Shown here piece after piece: positions 34,521 through 46,380 of a stretch of DNA of 64,000 nucleotides. The translations under genes and the position numbers were made by a program. Positions within the stretch are counted from its first letter, which is position 1; every line of letters starts with the position of its first letter. The notes under the pieces were generated by a model, which was not told the DNA's origin, made no database searches, and was given only the letters and a program-made list of their open reading frames with translations. Source of the stretch: Phocoena phocoena (taxonomy: Eukaryota; Chordata; Mammalia; Artiodactyla; Phocoenidae); the NCBI RefSeq assembly GCF_963924675.1, contig NC_089236.1, forward strand, positions 30,527,319 to 30,591,318, given 5' to 3'.

Positions 34521-35599
34521 AATAAATGAAGTTGAGGGCATTCAATTCATTATGGGCACAAAATGATATTACATTAGAATTAATTTATATTGCTATTTTA
34601 AACATTTTAATTAGATACAATTATGTGTTCTTCCTATAAGATTTATAGGAAATATACCATTTAAATATACACAGTCAACCACAAATGTGTGAGTGTAGCC
34701 CTTTACAAGCACAACTTCAGGTATTTCTTCAGTTTTTAATAATTTCCTGGGCCTGTTGTGTTGAGAGGGTAGTTATATATATGTAGCCTGCAAGAAACTA
34801 CCAAGACTAACAGGCTTCTCTCAGATCACTCTGCTGATATCTCAGAATCTGGGAAGGTAATGATGGATACTTAGATCAGTCCCACTTATACACTGTGAAT
34901 AAGCCTAGCATTGATCAGAGTGGCTAAAAAATAAATTTGAGCTGGTTTCATTACTGAAAGTAAAGTTCAAGTCTGTGAGTCTCTATGAGTCATTAGTTCC
35001 CTGCAGAATGTACTGTACAATTCCTCTAAAGGACGATGCTTCCACTGGAAAGACAGATCTAGTTTTCTCACATTGGGTGAGAACTGGATTATTTAGCTGT
35101 GTGTTATTTTTAGCAAATTTGTCTGTACAACATTTATTAAGACTTTTTTTTTTCCTGAAGTGTGGGAACATTTAGGAAAATTGACACTTTTGAAAGAGAC
35201 ATGTTGCAAAAGCAGTTCCATGTCGTTTTATTTGATTGGTCTTAACTATGTTACCATTTCCCTATTGGGCTCCAAAAGAATATCAGCAGAAAGAAATGTA
35301 TCTCTAGCTTTTGTTTTAGTTTTCAAAGTTTTTTTTTTTTTTTAATAATGATAAGCACTTCAGAAAAACTGAGAAGTCCTTTCCTTTGTCATGTTTCTTG
35401 AAAAAGGAAAAAAAAAAACCTTTTCTTTTAATGTGCCTTCTCTGATGGTGAGAAAGATTCCTGTCTCACACTGTAATTTTAGTTTTTCTGCAGATGTTAG
35501 GGACCAAATAGGCACGAGAGAGTCTTGGTGTCCCAATTCTGTAACCAGCAGAACTCTGTTATTCCTAGTCAGATTTTCAGACAGCAAACTGCATCAGCG
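34521..35599. other. No gene; unique DNA with poly-T/poly-A tracts
   Basis: No repeat was recognised. T-tract at 35328-35343 and A-tract at 35410-35418. Open stretches here (for example 35391-35669) have no recognisable domain and overlap open frames on the other strand, so I treat them as chance. Confidence 0.5.
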
Positions 35600-35765
35600 A
35601 GACACAGCATCTTGTGCAAATTATTTAAATGATAAAGTTTTTCTTTTCTTAGAGTTAAAACAGCAATAATAAGAATACATCTGTCATAGTAGTATTCTAA
35701 GTATTAAGTGAAATAATAAATGTAAAGGATTTAGCACAATGCCTGGCATAAAGTAAGGGACTGGT
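35600..35765 (-). repeat. MIR SINE, antisense
   Basis: 'taagtattaagtgaaataat', 'ggatttagcacaatgcctgg' and 'cataaagtaaggga' are the antisense MIR/L2-like tail. The upstream 'cttgtgcaaattatttaaat' fits the antisense MIR head. Confidence 0.7.
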
Positions 35766-35839
35766 CATTTTGTTTTAAAATCTGTTTTTGATTTTTTTTT
35801 TTCCTTCTGCTTTTCTGTTTCTTTTCCCTAATCCAATGA

Positions 35840-36055
35840 TATTCAACCAAGGGCAGTTTTGCTCCCTGACCACTGACCTCACCCAAGGGAATATTTGTCA
35901 ATGTCTGGAGATATTTTTGGTTGTCATAACTGGGAGAGGGGAAGCTAGTGGAACCTAGTGAGTGTCAAACACCTTACAATGCACAGGGCAGGCCCCCAAA
36001 GTAAGAATTATCAGTCCCAAAATGTAAGTGTGTCCAGGTCAAGAGACCAGCTTTC
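35840..36055 (+). mobile_element. MER20 hAT-Charlie element
   Basis: 'gcagttttgctccctgacc', 'tttgtcaatgtctggagata', 'tttttggttgtcataactgg', 'ccttacaatgcacagggcag' and 'gaattatcagtcccaaaatg' match MER20 along its whole length. MER20 copies have been reported to act as regulatory DNA in placental mammals, but no such role is shown here. Confidence 0.9.
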
Positions 36056-37053
36056 AACTATGCCCTTCTCTCCCATCTACCTACTTACCTCATTCTTATT
36101 CCTCTACTGCCCTCTGCTTTTTCCTTTTATTTATTATTATATTTGTGTCTGTATTCCTTAGAAGGAATATTTAAGTAAACTGTAAAACTTGAATTTTATT
36201 TTACTTTTGTGTCTTTAAAATATTGCTATGAAAAATGATCTGTATCATTCTCACTCTGGTATTGGGAGAGGCAGTCTGCGTGGGCCCTAAGCATCAGTGA
36301 CCTTCTGAGTTGAATGTATCAAATAGCAAGAGTTATCCTCCCCAGATACCAAGCAGTTTCTGTTGCTGGCTCCAGAAACAACTACTTAGATCCAAGTGAC
36401 CAGAGTGTGTTTACCATGTAATTGCTTGCTCCTCAAGGGAGGTGAGAGGGGAGCTGGCTTGTTTGCTGCTTGCTGCTGAACTTGCTGAACACTTGACCCT
36501 GGATTTCTCAGTCGTGGTGCAGTATTGGGTGCATAATCTTCCTCTGAGCCCATTGTGTCACCCTGTGGGTTTTGAGGGCAATGAGAATGGGCATTACCAT
36601 GTGGATTCTCATACTGTTGATTAACTGCAAATGATCATTTGTCCTGCTCTGATCCACCATGCCTCGCTAGCTAATTTTGGGTTGTAGGGAGTTGTGGTGG
36701 ATTTACTCATTTCCCTCTGTGAGGTTGGGATTTTTTCCTTACTGCACAACCGGCTAATCTGTGCAAATCAGAGTGCCCTGTAGCATTCAATTCGTAAGGT
36801 TATTTTTGTTTTGTTTTGTTTTGTTTCTGTTCCAATACTATAGTAATTGATCATAACAGGTTTATTCCATCATATCAATTACTGGTAAAGCCAAGATTTG
36901 AGCACAGATCTCTCTGACTCCAAACTCCATTCTCTTTCTACCTCATCAGGTATGCTTATTTTGGTTTGATCTTAATACCTTTTAACTGCTCTACATAAAC
37001 TTTTTCAAATTTTAGATTTTCTAATAACTCCACCTTGAGTTGCAATGATTCTT
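36056..37053. other. No gene; possible old LTR-like block and a MIR tail
   Basis: 36240-36780 is less AT-rich than its flanks and may be an old LTR or other repeat that I cannot name. 36880-36945 ('ccaagatttgagcacagatc', 'tctctgactccaaactcc') fits the 3' part of a plus-strand MIR. A (GTTTT)n run lies at about 36806-36826. Confidence 0.45.
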
Positions 37054-37260
37054 AAAGTATGGACTTGGGGGCTTCCCTGGTGGCACAGTGGTTGAGAGTC
37101 CGCCTGCCGATGAAGGGGACGTGGGTTCGTGCCCCGGTCCGGGAGGATCCCACGTGCCGCGGAGCGGCTGGGCCCGTGAGCCATGGCCGCTGGGCCTGCG
37201 CGTCCGGAGCCTGTGCTCCGCAACGGGAGAGGCTGCAGCAGTGAGAGGCCCGTGTAACAC

Positions 37261-37292
<32 letters not shown>

Positions 37293-37301
37293 TGGACTTG
37301 G
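37054..37301. repeat. 15-bp target-site duplication around CHR SINE
   Basis: Perfect repeat aaagtatggacttgg at 37054-37068 and 37287-37301. Confidence 0.95.
37069..37286 (+). mobile_element. CHR-type SINE, the youngest-looking copy
   Basis: Complete from 'ggcttccctggtggcaca' to 'gaggcccgtgtaacac', followed by an uninterrupted A-tail of about 28. The pol III A box ('tggcacagtgg') and B box ('gggttcgtgcccc') are intact. CpGs are abundant ('gtgccgcggagcggctggg', 'gcgcgtccgg'). The long pure tail and perfect TSD indicate recent insertion, which may still be polymorphic or lineage-specific. Confidence 0.97.
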
Positions 37302-38649
37302 ATTTTAAATCTGCTAGACTGTAAATTCCTCAATATCTGAGTCTTACTAATCTTTGTATTTGTAGACTATAAACTTAGAAAATACCACAAACATCTATTT
37401 AGTAAAACTGAGACAGCAATATATATTTCATTCTTACACATGGTTTTGTTAGCCCTTAATATGGTTTTGATATTGTGGGGGGTTTTGTAAAATTATTTTA
37501 TCAATACTATTTTGAATATATCTCAGTATTATATGCTTTCATGAGGGCTTGTCTTTATGCAAACTAAAGATCCCAGCCTCAGTCCTTGAGGGCTATTAAA
37601 CAGTTTATCTGCTGACAAATCTTAGAAGAAAGGATATGGTCCTCCAAAGGTTGGCCCTGAACTCAAGTCATGTAAAGAAAGCTACACTCAAATAATTATT
37701 TCAACAATTTTCTTGGAGCTATTTCACCAGCTTTAGCGAATGTTCAGTTCATTTATCTCTTTTTCTCTTTTATGTCTCTATTTTCATATTTACCTCACTT
37801 TGATTTTAGTATATAGTTATAGGAAAAATATTTTATTTTAAATCAAGGTTTTACAGCTCACTTGATATTCAACCACTTTAGCAGGAACAGTGATATTGTA
37901 CCATAAATTGAAAGAAAAAAAAAGGTTCTGCATAGACTGATAAGAAATTTACTAACTTCTTGCTTGATACTGAAATTCTTCATTTTTTAAAAAATTCAAT
38001 ATAACAAGGAAAAATGAAGCATGACTCCAGACCTCATTTTGGTATTGGTGCCATTCTCCAGAGTTGTTCATACATAAATTCTCTTCAGGAATAATGTTTT
38101 ATATTGTCCAGAGGAGAAATTTTTTTTTAAAGTAAGTGTGAATTTTTCAGTTTTGTAGGGAAAATTCTTGAGCAGTTAAATGTCACTCCTATTACAACTG
38201 CACACTCAGCACACTTCCTCTACCATAGCAGGTTACACAATTTAAATCAATTTATTTTTTAAGCTTATAGTTTATTCTGAACCAACAAGCATACAATATA
38301 TGTTTTAAATAATGTTCCTACTGAAAATCAATATTTTCCAGTTTTTATGAGCACTGTATGTAACATGATAAATAGAAAATAACTTTTTCATTGCATATTC
38401 TTCAAGTCCTCTTTAAGAAGCCACACATAGTGGAGAATGGGTTATCTCACATCTTGTATCCTTATGATAGGTCAAACAAATAACAACTTTTCAAATCTAG
38501 CTTCACATATTCTGCAAATGTGTTTGCCATTAGTGATAAATACAAAGAATACTATAATATTTAATTTAAATATGGAAAACAAGCAAACAGAACAGGGAAG
38601 TAAATTTATAAATGCTGCCTTCTCTGGTTTTAGAACATAATGCTATATT
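37302..38649. other. No feature seen
   Basis: AT-rich unique DNA. No recognised repeat or gene. Confidence 0.55.
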
Positions 38650-38879
38650 TAACCTCTTTTTTTTTTTTTTTTTTTTGGTACGCGGGCCTCTCACTGTTGT
38701 GGCCTCTCCTGCTGCAGAGCACAGGCTCCGGACGCGCAGGCTCAGCGGCCATGGCTCACGGGCCTAGCCGCTCCGCAGCATGTGGGATTTTCCCGGACCA
38801 GGGCACAAACCCGTGTCCCCTGCATCGGCAGGCGGACTCTCAACCACTGCACCACCAGGGAAGCCCTAACCTCTTTTTT
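38650..38879. repeat. 13-bp target-site duplication around CHR SINE
   Basis: taacctctttttt at 38650-38662 and 38867-38879. The T-run of the target merges with the SINE's T-tail. Confidence 0.88.
38663..38866 (-). mobile_element. CHR-type SINE, antisense
   Basis: Runs from a T-tail through 'ggtacgcgggcctctcactg', 'ggctccggacgcgcaggctc' and 'gccgctccgcagcatgtggg' to 'ccaccagggaagccc'. It retains many CpGs, so it is young. An open frame of 111 codons across it is simply the SINE body. Confidence 0.96.
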
Positions 38880-39043
38880 AAATGTTCTAAAAATGCATTA
38901 TGTGGGTTGTTTCTGAGTTTTCAAATCCTATTGAAGTCTTATAATCATCAAGAGCAAGAAGAAAAAATATTGTAAAGCTTGTTCTTTTTTGTGCTGAGTT
39001 ATGTGTATTAGTTAAACTTCTAGTCGAACTTCTCAACCATTGG

Positions 39044-39045
<2 letters not shown>

Positions 39046-39079
<34 letters not shown>

Positions 39080-39102
39080 CACATATATATGTATATATAT
39101 AT
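39046..39102 (+). repeat. (TA)n/(CATA)n microsatellite
   Basis: A compound AT-rich dinucleotide array of 57 bases with tacatacac and tatgtata interruptions. Confidence 0.92.
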
Positions 39103-40686
39103 GACTCCACATTACAGTCAATCTAATACTTAACACACTGGAGAGACATGGTTTATCACAAACGTTTTTAAACCATATTTTCCTTACTCTCACTGGTATC
39201 TTGCTTTCAAATTCTCTGTCAGTGCTGCATTTGTTTAACTTTGATTTTAAGGCTATTGAATTGACTGTGTGCTCTGCCATGTCTAGTACATTGTGGGATA
39301 AATGGGTTGTAATCAGCTGGAGTATTCCAGTATGCAAATGACTTGCTGGGGCTAAGTTAGCACACTGGGAACTGTGCTTCCTCTTTCTGATCACCAGAGT
39401 ACCATTTATCAAATTGCCATTGCAGTGGGCTCAGTGATAGGCTGAGAGCTCTGAATAAGTTAATTGCAGATCCTTAGGGTACCTAACTTACCCTCACAAC
39501 CCAGCTGAAAACAGGAATACAGGCAGTTCAGTTTGCCTGTAAGCAATGAGTTGATGGTCTATTAAGAGCTCTAAACATTTTAGAATGGCTATATAAATGA
39601 GCAAGGTTTCTTCACTTGCCCATTTATTCTTTTAAATATCCTGCCCTTCCAGGGACACAGAAGATACAACTGTTCTTCTGCTTGTCTCAAACTTTGGGGA
39701 ATCTGTTTTTCAGCTGTTGGCAAAGAATTCCTCTTACTTACCTTCATGACTTAAGGAAGCTTTGTCAGGTGTGGGAAAGCTATCACTGTGCATCTGAATT
39801 TTGAGGATGAAGTGGAAGTACTCTGTAATGTCTTGATTTTTCTAGGTTGTCTGGGACTGTTTTAAGTACTTCCAAAAATAAGCTAATGAGGCTTACATTC
39901 TATTTAGGGGTGGAGGAAATCAGTACACTGTAGATTTTCCTTGCATATTTCAACCAACATAACATGCAATTGAAGACACATGGCGCTTGGACTCTTCAAT
40001 TAACTGCTGTGAGAGATGAATTTTGGAAAGGGAGAAGGTCAAATGAGAAGAGAACAGATCAGGGTTAATGCCATCTTTCTTGAATGGCATCTTGGACTTT
40101 GAGCAATGGTAATTAACATAAAACAATTATCTTTTTCATTAAAAAACATTCTGACTGTGGAGCCACACTGAATGATATGACTTTGAGATGTTGAGGCCCT
40201 TGGGGGAAAAATATTCAGACATTTAGAACAACTCAATTAGGGAAAAAAAAAAGATCTTTCTGAAACTAGAGTGCTTGACTATATGCCCAAAAGTATAGAG
40301 AATGGCAGGCATGGAACACCGCGCCCCCCAAACCCGCCAAACCCTTTATGAAAAGTACTATCTTCCATTCCGTTTATGAGAAGACTGATGCTTTAGGGAA
40401 AGTCCTGAGTAAAATAATTAAATATAAATTAATCTATGAATTTTAAAGGAAAAACGATATGCATTATTTTGCAGGAACATTTGACAGTTTCCATTAACAT
40501 TTACTGTGCCACTGAGATATGTAAGTGGTTAGTCAGAAAAAGAATTTAAAAAATATTGTATACCTTTTAAAGCATATGGAACTCTAAAATTGTCTAAATC
40601 AAAACAGCATAAAAAATAACTCTGTCTTTCACACCAACCCATATTAAGAAATTTAATTAAATACACACATATATGTACTGTGTATA

Positions 40687-40689
<3 letters not shown>

Positions 40690-40717
<28 letters not shown>
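40690..40717 (+). repeat. (TA)14 microsatellite
   Basis: Uninterrupted at dinucleotide run. Confidence 0.92.
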
Positions 40718-41059
40718 TGCATTCCTATTTGTGTCTATGTATGAATGTAGATACATATTATTATGTAAGCATGCAAACTGGGAAACAATTGCATTGCACA
40801 ATAATAATTTATACTTTTCAAATAATTTTTTATTTCAGCTACAGACAGTGGTAAAATGCTTATGAGTTTTCAGAATTTATTCCTAAATCTTTTTTCTTCT
40901 TTAAATGTGCACTCTTTTAAAACCCAAGATTTTTATATCCTGGTTAAAAAGAAATATATTGGGTTGTAGTTTGCAAAGAGCAAGATCTGTCATTGCATTT
41001 TCTTGTGACTGTCAAGAGCCTACGTTTCCTTCTGTAAGATCAGTGTTTATAAATCACTT

Positions 41060-41245
41060 GCTTTCTAAGCAAGCACTTAACAGACATCATCTCTTGAAAC
41101 ATCACAATATTCCTGTGAGGGTAAAAAGGAGCAAATAACATTCTTCTCAATGATCAGAATCTGAGGCCTTTGGCTGAGTTACTGAAACACAATGACGACT
41201 GTGTCAAATCACACAGTAAATTTAGAGCAAAAATTATAACCCAGG
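41060..41245 (+). repeat. MIR SINE
   Basis: 'caagcacttaacagacatca', 'tcttgaaacatcacaatatt', 'aatctgaggcctttggctg' and 'gtgtcaaatcacacagtaaa' follow the MIR consensus, well diverged. Confidence 0.65.
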
Positions 41246-42794
41246 GGCAATATTCTCACTACCATGTTTGCAACTGGTTTCTCAGTGCAGTCAAATGTCC
41301 TTTACCTCTTCTAAGGGGGTGTGGGAGATGCTACATTTATGATAAAAATAGGTACATATTTCTTCTAGCAATACACTTATGGGTTAATGTGAATTTCACT
41401 TGCACACTCAATTCCCCAGTTAGATTTAAGCAGCTCACAGTCTAAACAAAAAAATAACATTCACCATATTTCTGCTTGAATTTTATTTTTTAAAAGGCTT
41501 TCTCTTTCTACCTGACTCAACTGTGACAACCAAGATGACAAATTATTTTTCTTTTGATTACCCACCCTCAATATATATCTGTAATCATGTACAGTTTTTT
41601 TTTCTGGAACATTATGACATTTCTATGTGATATGTTTCCTGGGTAAAAGGACTCTTTTATTATATAAAGGGTTACTACAAGGGTTAGCAATATTAATGCA
41701 TAATGTCATATGTGGTTGTTTGGACGTTATAGTGGAGGCTGCTTACAGTTGTCCTGTTTATTGTTGGCTGTGAATGTCTGCTGTTCTAATGTGACATGTT
41801 CAGTAAAATGACATGGATCACTGGTTGGTTCAAGGTTTCCACTATAACACTATGAGATCAATAAAAAATAATTTTTCCCAGTCTAAAATGTTCCTAAACC
41901 TTGTCCATATAAAAATAAATGGGGTATTGACTAAAATTCCACTTATTTACACACTGTCATGATATTTAATACTTTAAAGCAGATTGCTAATGACCCCTCC
42001 CACATTGGGAAGAAAATCACTCTACTGAGTTTCATAAAAATGTGGTTTCTGGAGGAAACCTTTCTATTGAGGCCAATTGAAAGTTTTAATAGTTCCAATT
42101 TAAGAGTTCCAATAGTTTGATGAAAATGCATATGGGTGTGCAAACTTGTTTCTATTTGTCACTTTCACAAATTCAATATATATTTGACTTATATCTTGAG
42201 CAAAGAAGCAGGTGGTCAAATGTTAAAATTAGTTGAAGCATTGTTTTATAATCTGAGGAGTTCCCTTAAAAGACAGGCATAAAGGCTGAATTGAGGCAAA
42301 TGAACTGAGCTCCACTGCTCCCTCCCACCCTCCGCCCCAGGTAGGAGGAGCAGCCCAGCTTTTACTTCTCTTTTATATTAAGCTTTTGTTTTAGATTTCA
42401 TGAGAAGAAAAGGTTTGTGAATATGGGGAACAAAACAAGTAAGTTCAGCTCCATTAGTTGATGATCTGGCTGTTTTACCTTCCTTGAGGCACCCTGAATA
42501 AACTGGACTGAGGTCAGAGATCACTGTTTTCATCTCCATATTTATGCTATGGGACCAGTCATACCTTTCTCTACTGTAGCTAGGAAAACTGTATGAGAAC
42601 ATTTTGAAAGGCATTTGCAAAAGATTACTCATGATTACCTAAGTTTTTAGTAATGTACATGATTCCTTACTAATAAACTCAGATTGAATGGCAACCATTC
42701 ATGAGAATTCTGAATGCCTTAATTTGAATTTATACAATTGATACAGTAAGATTAGTCCAGTGGTTAAACATTTTCTTAGAGCATTTGACAAAGT
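41246..42794. other. No gene seen
   Basis: Unique DNA. 42310-42360 is a small C-rich patch (ctccctcccaccctccgcc) without CpG-island character. Confidence 0.5.
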
Positions 42795-42985
42795 AGGCCC
42801 TTGAGCAAGTTACCCTTTCTAAGGCCCCATTTTCCAATCTGTGATGAAGGAAAAATCATAGTATTAACTTCAGGGGTGGTTTGTTATAAAATACAAGGAT
42901 AGCTTCAAAGTAAGTAGAGTCATACCTGGCACAGCAAGTGAGCATAGTAATCAATAAATGTTTATTATTGTTGTCAATATCATTA
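42795..42985 (-). repeat. MIR SINE, antisense
   Basis: 'cccttgagcaagttaccctt', 'ccccattttccaatctgtga', 'gagtcatacctggcacagca' and 'tcaataaatgtttattattg' give the full antisense MIR order. Confidence 0.85.
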
Positions 42986-44655
42986 TTATTTACATATCTT
43001 TTGTAAACTTGTTGGTAAATTCATCCCTGATTATTTGCTGTTTGTGTAAAACAAGAAAATAATTTGAAAAGAAAAGGAATAAAAATATGGCTTTGAAACG
43101 ACCTAGTTTTGCTATGTCTCCCTTTTTTTAATTTTTAAACTTCTGCTGAGATCATAACAAACTCATGTGAGTCATTATGATCTCATGAGAAGTATATGAG
43201 ATGCTTTCATTGAAATTTCACTGAAATCTTAATACAATCATTATGGTTCTTCCACTGAAATCATAATCTTATGTTGTGAAGTCATCGTGGTGTATTCTAT
43301 CAATGCATACTAAGGGAGTCCTCACATACAGACTATTGGCATGATAGACTATAATGGCTCTTTCCTAGCTGCCATGGTCCACTGTGACAATGCACAGCGA
43401 AGGAGGCTTTAATGCACTGATCCAAGGCTGAAGAGTGCTTCTCCACTATGCAGAGGAGGGATAGTCTGATGAGTATTTTGATGAAAAGCTGGTGGCTAGA
43501 TTTTCATTAATTTTTAACAAGCTTCACAGTGATAAAGAGATTAGTGTGCGTCATATTAGTGCAAAGTTCAGGTTTTATTTAAGAATATATACCAGTTGTT
43601 ATCTTCCCAAGATTCAAAACAACTTCTGAAAGCCTTTGTCTCTACCTATCAAGGACGAGAGCACCTTGTGGGGTTCATTAGTACATCCTTCAGGGTAGCC
43701 TCCCAAGTTAATCATCCCAGAATCTTTGCCAACCACTAACAGAAGCTGCAGAAAGCACTTCCTCATTATTCCTAAACAATATCTCTCTGCTAGTGATTTA
43801 TTACTGGGAATTCTGGATCCAAAAAGTGAAGTGTTTTCCTAAATTCATTTCTAAACAGAAGAAAAAAATTCAAATACATTTTTAGGAAACTTTAAAAGTC
43901 TTAAAATTAATTAATAAAATATAGTCATTTTCAAAGTCTTAATTAATCATCCATGACCATATGAATGCTTTTTCTTCACTGTGGAAGAAACTGTTAGATT
44001 GTACGCATGGACACTCATTTGTCCTGATTTTTAAATTTGCTTGGTTAAATAAAAGCTATAGTCACCTTTATGTATTTTGCAATTAACTAAAATTACTAAC
44101 CAATTGGGAATCCAAGTTACAAGCTAATTCTAAGACTAACAGTCCAATAAAAGTTACAAAATTAGAAAACATTTTGCAGAGTTTTAGCCTTTGTTTCTTC
44201 TCAGGGCTGGACCTTATCCAAGTTTGATGTTGCCCTTTTCCACTGACAATTTTTTTTTTTCACTTCTTTCCCTTTACATTACTTTTCCAGGTATGTGGAC
44301 TATTTTCTTAACATACTTTTGCCCTCAGCTGAATGTCAGATCATTCTTTCTAAAGTGTGAACTTACAACTACAGTTACCTCTGCCTCTATGTGATTTATT
44401 TTGTTATTAACCCTTCAAGGAGTATAGTGCTATCATATAAAAATTAAGTCTTACAATCCAACTTCTTAAACATCCCAAAGAAATTAAAGTTAAGTGACAG
44501 GATTTTTTTGTGTGTCAAGAAAGCTCTTTGTATAATCCATGCCACAGAATTAATTTCATTTTTGTTTGAAAGGCTCTCCATGACTAGACTCAGCAGTGGC
44601 CCAGAAGTAGTAGAAATAAGACTGAAGACAGACTAATAATAATTAAATAACAATA
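42986..44655. other. No gene; possible conserved non-coding stretch at 43360-43800
   Basis: No repeat was recognised. 43110-43280 contains several near-copies of 'cattatgatctca/gaaatcataatctta' (local imperfect repeats). 43360-43800 is less AT-rich and stop-dense, and is discussed under findings. Confidence 0.45.
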
Positions 44656-45055
44656 ATATCTAACACAAATATGCTAGTTATTCTCTATCTGCCCAGCCAG
44701 ATCCATTCTCCCTTTTCTCTGCTTTGTGTCTTGGTGGGTTGAGGCCTATGGGTTTTATTGCTTCAGTTTCCTTGGCCTTTGGTATCCAGTTGGTTGCAAT
44801 TGATGGGAGGCATAAGCAAGAGGTAGGAGGGAATGAGAAGGTGGTCAGCTATTTTTTTCCTTTGCTCCCTTCTGCTTCAATTCAGCAGCCTGACAGTGGC
44901 TGAGAATCAGTTCTCAGGCCCCAATAAAAATATCAGGCCTATGGTAGAAATGACTTTCTGCTCTTGCTAGTTCCTGGGCATCTTAACATGTATTTTTGGT
45001 TCCTTTACACTGGGGCACACATCAGTAAATGTTTGCATCATTAAAAATTTTCAGT
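44656..45055 (+). repeat. Old interspersed repeat, family not named
   Basis: The block 'ctctgctttgtgtcttggtg', 'ggtatccagttggttgcaat', 'tgatgggaggcataagcaag' and 'tttgctcccttctgctt' recalls a common mammalian repeat with this block order, but I cannot recall its name with confidence. It directly precedes the retroviral remnant and could be its degraded 5' LTR or an independent insertion. Confidence 0.35.
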
Positions 45056-46380
45056 TAAGTTCTTTGAGTAGAATTATATTTCCTATTAAGACTATTATTG
45101 ATATAACAAATGGCACCAAGACTGGTCCCCAAGAAACAGACTATCAAGATGGCTTTCTGAGACTGGTTACACTCACCAAGGATATAGAAATTACTGTGGC
45201 ATTTATGCTTGATGACCACAGATTGACTCTAATAATTTGCTTTGTTGGTCCACTGAAGCCTGTACTCAAAAGTATCCTAGTGTCAATAAGGTTAAAACTC
45301 AAGAATATCCTTGGCAGGCTATATAAGATTAAATGCAAACACTTTGAGATGGGGAGTGGGTGCTGGGCATGCTGTCATTTTTATATTAGGATCCATCCTT
45401 TCAGCCACTGTCTATGCCACAGACAGGGATATTCCTTTCATCAGGGCACTAAGAAATGCATTGTCAAGAGAAGTACCAACATCCTTTGAAAAATTCTGTC
45501 TTGACTGCACTCTGGAGGTTGGAGAAGATGGCTGGATGTGTTGCCACTGCATTGCGTGCCTTAATTTCAATAATTAGCTCCTTGAGACACAAAGGTAAGA
45601 CAACCTGATCATCAGAGACTAAGTGGGAGCAATTGCCACAGGAAACAATTGGTAATTAAAGTGCTTTGACATCTAAGGATATTTGGCAATGGCTAATAGA
45701 TATGTGTCCTTAAGAATGAAATAGCTAGGTAACCTACTAAGGTGTCTCCACCAGTTTCCCTTTGGCAGGCCTGTGCATCACAGCTTGTGTGAGTGTCAGA
45801 TGCTAATTGTTCACAAATGCTCCTTCTTCAGAGAATCGTTCTCTGCTGAACAGATGTCACTTTGTTGACAGGGCTGAGAGGGCTGATCTCTTTATCCTAG
45901 GGGGTCCTATGTCATGTTTAAGTGTTCCATGTCATGGAGTTACAAAAGCCCAACCTCCATTGTCTTAATAGCGAGACAAATTCTGTGGTGCAAATCATGA
46001 CGAAGCTGAAAAAGGGATCAGCCTAAATAAATGTAGACTTAAGCTGAGCTATCCACTCCTTGCATAACTTCTTTTCTCACATTTTCCTGCCTGCCTTACT
46101 CCTTTTCTCTAAAGAATACTCACTTATTTAATAATATACTCTTGAACCCTTATTTAAGTCTGCTTTTAGAAGACTTTCCTTAAGTTTACTGGAGCAAACA
46201 AAAACAGCATCTCACCTCTCCCCTAGCAAAGGATATTCTTAATTTGAATAAATAATGTCAATTGGCAGCATCTCATTTTCATTTTCTAGGGAAAGAATTA
46301 TACCTATATTACCTTACCTCCTCATATAGATCAAGAAGGACTTTTGACAACTAAGTAAAGGATAACTTTGACTAAGAAAT
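45056..46380 (+). other. Probable 5' part of the ERV remnant; no domain recognised
   Basis: This interval sits between an LTR-like repeat and clear integrase/dUTPase traces, so retroviral gag-pol origin is the simplest reading. I could not recognise any protease or reverse-transcriptase motif. The open frame 45064-45489 (141 codons) and the overlapping frame 45311-45577 have no recognisable domain. The first has no coding bias I can see, and the two overlap in different frames, which argues against a real gene. Treat the assignment as context-based. Confidence 0.3.

Larger units (their letters stand above)
38880..41059. other. No gene; two (TA)n arrays and a candidate conserved segment
   Basis: (TA/TG)n at 39046-39102 and (TA)14 at 40690-40717. 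39230-39600 is compositionally distinct and carries an exact octamer motif (see findings). A short C-rich patch occupies 40319-40345. No gene or known repeat otherwise. Confidence 0.55.

Noticed and set aside
37069..37250. tRNA-like sequence with A and B boxes considered as a tRNA gene
   Set aside because: It is the tRNA-derived head of a CHR SINE. There is no mature tRNA cloverleaf or terminator, and seven copies share it.
43110..43280. Repeated 'atcataatctta/cattatgatctca' phrases considered as an operator array
   Set aside because: The phrases are imperfect, irregularly spaced and typical of AT-rich drift.
45064..45489. 141-codon open frame considered as a novel small gene
   Set aside because: No recognisable domain or start context. 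It overlaps another open frame in a different phase and lies in a probable ERV remnant.
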